50,712 bases of DNA, from the NCBI RefSeq assembly GCF_029193815.1, contig NZ_JARFVC010000029.1, forward strand, positions 1 through 50,712. Direction: 5' to 3'. Of the stretch, positions 47,454 to 50,712 are shown piece after piece; positions within the stretch are counted from its first letter, which is position 1; each line of letters starts with the position of its first letter. The position numbers and the translations under genes are program-made. Below the pieces are notes generated by a model. That model was not told where the DNA came from. It saw only the letters and a list, made by a program, of their open reading frames with translations, and did not search any database. The DNA comes from Cytobacillus sp. S13-E01. Its GTDB lineage: Bacteria > Bacillota > Bacilli > Bacillales > Bacillaceae_L.

Positions 47454-47957
47454 TTAAGGAATACTACTTTTTACAAGTTTCTTAGTTTCTAAATCGTACC
47501 ATTTAACCCATCTGACGCTGGCAGCACCCGTTTGTTTATTCACTCTTACTTTAAAATTATGCTTTTTATAAAAAAGTCTTACTTGTTCTATATCTTGGTA
47601 TTCAGTTAAAGAAATATTACCTGTGATTTCGATTATTCCTTCTGAAAGACAATATGATTTTAAATATTTCATCAATATCGAGCCAAGCCCTCTGTTATGT
47701 TTATGGCCACGAATATCACCTATATGAATACATTTAGTATTATAATAATGTGATTTCGCTTCATATGTAAGGATTGCAGCATCACATGTAAATGGATCTT
47801 TCCAATCTCTGGCATTTGTTTTTTCATACATCGCAAAGATACTATAATTATCTTTACTTTTGAATTTATACAGGATCACTTTTTCGTTTGAATTATCCCT
47901 TTCCGTTCCCAGTAAAACCAGGTCATGCATTTCCAATGTGTTAATTATTTTTTCCAT
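47454..47957 (-). CDS. GNAT-family N-acetyltransferase
   Basis: A protein of about 167 residues from ATG 47957 (GAGGTG upstream). The acetyl-CoA pyrophosphate loop is visible as DIRGHKHNRGLGSILMKYLK (R/Q-x-x-G-x-G/A motif), preceded by the IHIG strand. The C-terminal part IEQVRLFYKKHNFKVRVNKQ is the usual motif B region. The N-terminal half (residues 1-75) is a variable substrate side. The substrate is unknown. It stands alone with a terminator directly after the stop. Confidence 0.83.
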   Translation of the reverse strand: MEKIINTLEMHDLVLLGTERDNSNEKVILYKFKSKDNYSIFAMYEKTNARDWKDPFTCDAAILTYEAKSHYYNTKCIHIGDIRGHKHNRGLGSILMKYLKSYCLSEGIIEITGNISLTEYQDIEQVRLFYKKHNFKVRVNKQTGAASVRWVKWYDLETKKLVKSSIP

Positions 47958-48053
47958 AATTATCACCTCAGTACTATGTCTATGCTTGTTTCACCGTAAT
48001 AAGAAGGATAATTAAACGTTCGTTTAAACAGTGGTTTGCACTAAAAGAAATTA

Positions 48054-48153
48054 AGAAAAGTGCAGGGACAATACCACAGGACGTGTCGGTTCTATTCGAT
48101 GTTCCTAAAGGCGGTTTTCAATTTTTTGCGGAGTTTCGGGTATCAGATTGCTT
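48054..48153. repeat. Partial hairpin element leading into the second 51-bp array
   Basis: AAGAAAAGTGCAGGGACAAT opens like the hairpin element, then gives CCACAGGACGTGTCGG and CTAAAGGCGGTTTTC, words also found in the enlarged copy at 20395-20605 (CCACAGGACGTTGC, CTATAGGCGG). The right arm GGCGCCCGGAGC is absent, and TTTTTTGCGGAGTTTCGGG joins the array. Confidence 0.6.
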
Positions 48154-48524
48154 TTTTAGTTACCGTTTTCTAATTTTTGTGCGATTTCGGGCATCAGATC
48201 GCTCTTTTGGTTACCGTTTTCGATTTTTCGACCGATTTCGGGCATCAGATTGCTCTTTTGGTTACCGTTTTCGATTTTTCGACCGATTTCGGGCATCAGA
48301 TTGCTCTTTTGGTTACCGTTTTCGATTTTTCGACCGATTTCGGGCATCAGATCGCTCTTTTGGTTACCGTTTTCGATTTTTCGAACGATTTCGGGCATCA
48401 GATCGCTCTTTTGGTTACCGTTTTCGATTTTTCGACCGATTTCGGGCATCAGATCGCTCTTTTGGTTACCGTTTTCGATTTTTCGAACGATTTCGGGCAT
48501 CAGATCGCTCTTTTGGTTACCGTT
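48154..48524. repeat. 51-bp tandem array, second locus, 7 full units plus a partial unit
   Basis: Units start at 48154, 48205, 48256, 48307, 48358, 48409, 48460 and 48511 (the last partial), all exactly 51 bp apart. The consensus differs from the first array (TTTTCGATTTTTCGACCGATTT in place of the T-rich part; ATCGCTC in place of ATTGCCC), so each array has been homogenised separately. Minus-strand frame: MPEIGRKIENGNQKSDL repeats. The hairpin GGGCATCAGATCGCTC followed by TTTT is weaker than in array 1. Coding is not supported by third-position change. Confidence 0.9.
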
Positions 48525-48620
48525 TTTTATAGTAAGATACTGATGCCCAGATTGTTGATCTAATGTAGTTTCTAAAACAAAAAAGGTTATGAGAACGCTT
48601 ATCAGAATTATAGTAGCTTA

Positions 48621-49580
48621 TTACTCACAAACGATCACTTCACGTGTAAATCGCGCTTTTTTAGCAATGCCGCGGTCCACAATCTCAAAACCTGCATGTA
48701 CAAGGATTGAGTCAATTGGTTCAACTGTTATCACTACCAGTTTCTCAGCAAAACGGCGTGCGCTTTGGAACATTTCAAGCTGGTCCTGTGGGGTAATAAC
48801 AGAACAGAGATTGTAGGGCAAATCGATAATCGCTACATCATAATTGTCCGTGACATTTCGAATATCTCTCAATGCCACTTCTCCTTCAAGACCAAAGTGT
48901 GCAATATTCTCCCTTACTCCTGGTAGTATTAGTGGATTTATATCACTACCCACAATGTCAATTCCCATCGATAGTGCTTCCACTAGAACTGTGCCAATCC
49001 CACAGCAAGGATCAATCGCTTGAATACCGATTGGGTCAGGCACAGCAATATTCGCCACTGATCTAGCTACACGCGTGTTAAGTGCAACAGAATAGTCGTT
49101 CGGCTTCCTTTGGTGACGTAACCAAATCGGCTCGGTCTCAAGATAGTTACCAAATACCCATCTTCCATTTACATTCATAATCGCAAACATCAAATCAGGT
49201 TTAAGTAAGTCGGCTTCTCCATTAATCGCGAGACCAATTTCACGCTCAATCGTGCGCCGTTCCTCAAATCCCACCTTTGAAATTGTATCATTCTGAACAA
49301 AAACGACTTTGAACGTAGCTCCTGATAGTTCTAAACCTTCCACTTTTTCAAATATATCCTTCAAGCGGTTACCTTCATAAATAACATCTATTCTTTCTTT
49401 CATAAATGGACTTCTGCTTGGATCTATTTTCAATGAACATTCAAGGATATTGTTTTTAGAATCTTTTCCAAAAAAAGACCGCATCTCCAAATCACGTAGA
49501 GATCGTTCATCCTTACGACATGTATACGTATATATATATGCTATCTGATTATCATTATAATTATCCAAATCTACTATCAT
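48621..49580 (-). CDS. Trm11/THUMP-type SAM-dependent RNA methyltransferase
   Basis: A 319-residue protein. The N-terminal half (to about residue 165) is compatible with a THUMP-like RNA-binding region (EGLELSGATFKVVFVQNDTI, then KPDLMFAIMNVNGRWVFGNY). The C-terminal half is a class I methyltransferase with QAIDPCCGIGTVLVEALSMG (SAM motif I), IVGSDINPLI and the target motif AIIDLPYNLCS, a DLPY version of the (D/N)PPY/F motif. The HQRKPNDYSVALN stretch before motif I (R-P--YS--L) is typical of Trm11/TrmN/UPF0020 proteins that methylate guanosine N2 in tRNA. The start is uncertain: ATG 49580 has its purine-rich site almost adjacent. Confidence 0.85.
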   Translation of the reverse strand: MIVDLDNYNDNQIAYIYTYTCRKDERSLRDLEMRSFFGKDSKNNILECSLKIDPSRSPFMKERIDVIYEGNRLKDIFEKVEGLELSGATFKVVFVQNDTISKVGFEERRTIEREIGLAINGEADLLKPDLMFAIMNVNGRWVFGNYLETEPIWLRHQRKPNDYSVALNTRVARSVANIAVPDPIGIQAIDPCCGIGTVLVEALSMGIDIVGSDINPLILPGVRENIAHFGLEGEVALRDIRNVTDNYDVAIIDLPYNLCSVITPQDQLEMFQSARRFAEKLVVITVEPIDSILVHAGFEIVDRGIAKKARFTREVIVCE

Positions 49581-49834
49581 CCTCTACTGTTTCCGTTCTA
49601 AAGGTATGGCTTAACATGGCTAAAAGCACAGTTACCGATGCGAAAGCATAATACCCTAGTGAGTACTCTCACCTTACCACATTTATACGTGCTGAACTAG
49701 TAAGGATTAATGGAATAATAGATAATCACTATAGTCTGCAACTTATCCTCACGTATCAAAAATAATAAACAGGGAAATATTAAGTTAAATCTCCAATTAC
49801 TCTTAATAAATAACCAATTTGGGGTGAGTAAAAA

Positions 49835-50413
49835 ATGGAAAAATCGATACCGCAGGATCAACATAAACAACTTGAAGAATTACACAAAACCCAAGAGGAA
49901 CTCTCCCAGTCTTGGGTAGATTATTGGCAGGATTATTCCCATTTTGGCACATGGCAATTTTGGATGAATGTCGCTATGTTTGTCGTCCCACTTGTCGTTT
50001 TATATTTTAAACTCGATCGGAAAAGAGCCTTTCTTTTAGGTTTTTATGGTTTAAACGTCCATGTATGGTTTACCTACATTGATGCAGTAGGGGTTAGACA
50101 TGGATTATGGAGTTATCCTTATCAAGCCTTTCCATTTATGCCTGTGAGCTTCGGGTTAGATGCATCATTAATTCCAATAGTCTTTATGCTTGTTTATCAA
50201 TGGACTTTAAACAACAATAAAAATTATTACCTTTGGTTAACTGTTCTCACACTCGTCCTTTCCTTTGGAATAAAACCTATTATGATTTTGCACAACTTCT
50301 TCCATTTACATAAGGGAATTAGCTACTTACATCTTTTAGGCGCTTATATAGTAATTATGCTTTTATCTAAATGGTTAACAGATTTATTCATTTACTTTGA
50401 AAAAAAGGCTTAG
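49835..50413 (+). CDS. CBO0543-family membrane protein
   Basis: A 192-residue protein. A charged N-terminal stretch (EKSIPQDQHKQLEELHKTQE) with coiled-coil character leads into FGTWQFWMNVAMFVVPLVVL and four further membrane helices. The conserved GVRHGLWSYPYQAFPFMPVS segment and FGLDASLIPIVFMLVYQWTL are typical of the CBO0543 family known from spore-forming Firmicutes. GGGGTGAG precedes the ATG. Monocistronic, followed by a hairpin element. Function unknown. Confidence 0.8.
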   Translation: MEKSIPQDQHKQLEELHKTQEELSQSWVDYWQDYSHFGTWQFWMNVAMFVVPLVVLYFKLDRKRAFLLGFYGLNVHVWFTYIDAVGVRHGLWSYPYQAFPFMPVSFGLDASLIPIVFMLVYQWTLNNNKNYYLWLTVLTLVLSFGIKPIMILHNFFHLHKGISYLHLLGAYIVIMLLSKWLTDLFIYFEKKA

Positions 50414-50445
50414 GTCGTTGATTAGTACTTTTCTTCTAATTAATA

Positions 50446-50597
50446 AGAAAAGCGCAGGGCGCCCGCCTATCTGCGACAAGCATAAGACAAGCCGTCTGGA
50501 AGGTTGTTCTTTACCTTCCGGACGGCTTGGCTTATGACCTCGAGTCGATGGCGCCCGGAGCTAGACACTAAAACTCGGTACAAATTTTTATACTCCC
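50446..50597. repeat. GCGCAGGG/GGAGCTAGACAC hairpin element, full copy
   Basis: AAGAAAAGCGCAGGGCGCCC through GGCGCCCGGAGCTAGACACT and the tail AAAACTCGGTACAAATTTTT. Nearly identical to 31653-31779, including the CTGGAAGGTTGTTCTTTACC centre; here the inner arms pair better (CCGTCTGGAAGG with CCTTCCGGACGG). Confidence 0.92.
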
Positions 50598-50696
50598 TCA
50601 TTAAAGTAAGGTTTTTCTCTTGTTTTCTCTGTTTTTCTCAGTATTTCAAATTTCAATAAGACTGCACTTTAATGGACTAACAGAACTTTATTTGTA

Positions 50697-50712
50697 TTTT
50701 AGAGGAGGAGGA
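50697..50712 (+). promoter_or_regulatory. Ribosome-binding site of a gene beyond the window
   Basis: The window ends in AGAGGAGGAGGA, a very strong Shine-Dalgarno sequence, with no start codon yet reached. Confidence 0.55.

Noticed and set aside
48156-48500. A minus-strand repeat protein MPEIGRKIENGNQKSDL
   Set aside because: Open for the same arithmetic reason as the first array. Differences between the two loci fall on all codon positions, and no clear promoter was found. Kept as a repeat with coding left open in the findings.

Overview
The window is AT-rich chromosomal DNA of an endospore-forming member of the Bacillaceae. The main evidence is two complete gerA-type germinant-receptor operons, CotF-like coat genes beside an adhB-type dehydrogenase, and Spo0M-like and Spo0E-like genes. 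Purine-rich Shine-Dalgarno sites, frequent TTG/GTG starts and three riboswitches typical of Bacillus fit this. No rRNA, tRNA, CRISPR array, prophage or replication origin was seen.

Layout. 0-6.5 kb: the tail of an IS4-type transposase, two oppositely oriented pairs of small coat genes flanking a palindromic repeat, an adhB-like dehydrogenase, a guanidine-I riboswitch with its SMR exporter pair, a decayed pirin gene, and a MarR/flavoprotein pair. 6.5-13.5 kb: small membrane genes, a NUDIX gene behind a broken histidine kinase gene, a reduced sulfide-stress (cst-type) cluster with CstR, and a minus-strand group (spo0E-like, fbpB-like, spo0M-like, DUF1232) lying behind a yybP-ykoY (Mn2+) riboswitch. 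13.6-20 kb: a Ca2+/Na+ antiporter, an RluF-type pseudouridine synthase, a PASx4-GGDEF-EAL protein and an MFS exporter. 20-27.8 kb: dispersed repeats, a scrambled ktrB, an SOS-associated peptidase, an htrA-prsA extracytoplasmic quality-control pair and several small membrane genes. 27.8-42.4 kb: the two gerA-type operons, both on the minus strand. Between them lie a 51-bp tandem array, an unusual fusion of a dihydroorotate-dehydrogenase-like domain to a membrane domain, a threonyl-tRNA synthetase fragment, and a YvrJ/DUF2922/DUF1659 group with three spaced palindromes. 42.4-50.7 kb: thiT behind a TPP riboswitch, YhfK-like and MarR genes with paired operators, a GNAT gene, a second 51-bp array, a Trm11-like methyltransferase and a membrane protein.

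The most unusual content is the repeat and decay layer. It has four parts: (i) long GC-rich hairpin elements sharing the ends AAAAGCGCAGGGCGCC and GGCGCCCGGAGCTAGACAC; (ii) a two-module element (alpha, beta) present twice in opposite module order; (iii) two 51-bp tandem arrays, both associated with pieces of element (i); (iv) a short GGCAGTAAGACCCCCAC family. Several genes are visibly decaying: pirin, a histidine kinase, ktrB, a thrS fragment and the cst cluster. No complete known defence or biosynthetic system is present. The best candidates for undescribed biology are the DHODH-membrane fusion, the Mn2+ riboswitch placed before sporulation and small regulatory genes, and the repeat families. 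Everything here was read by eye, without alignment or database search.
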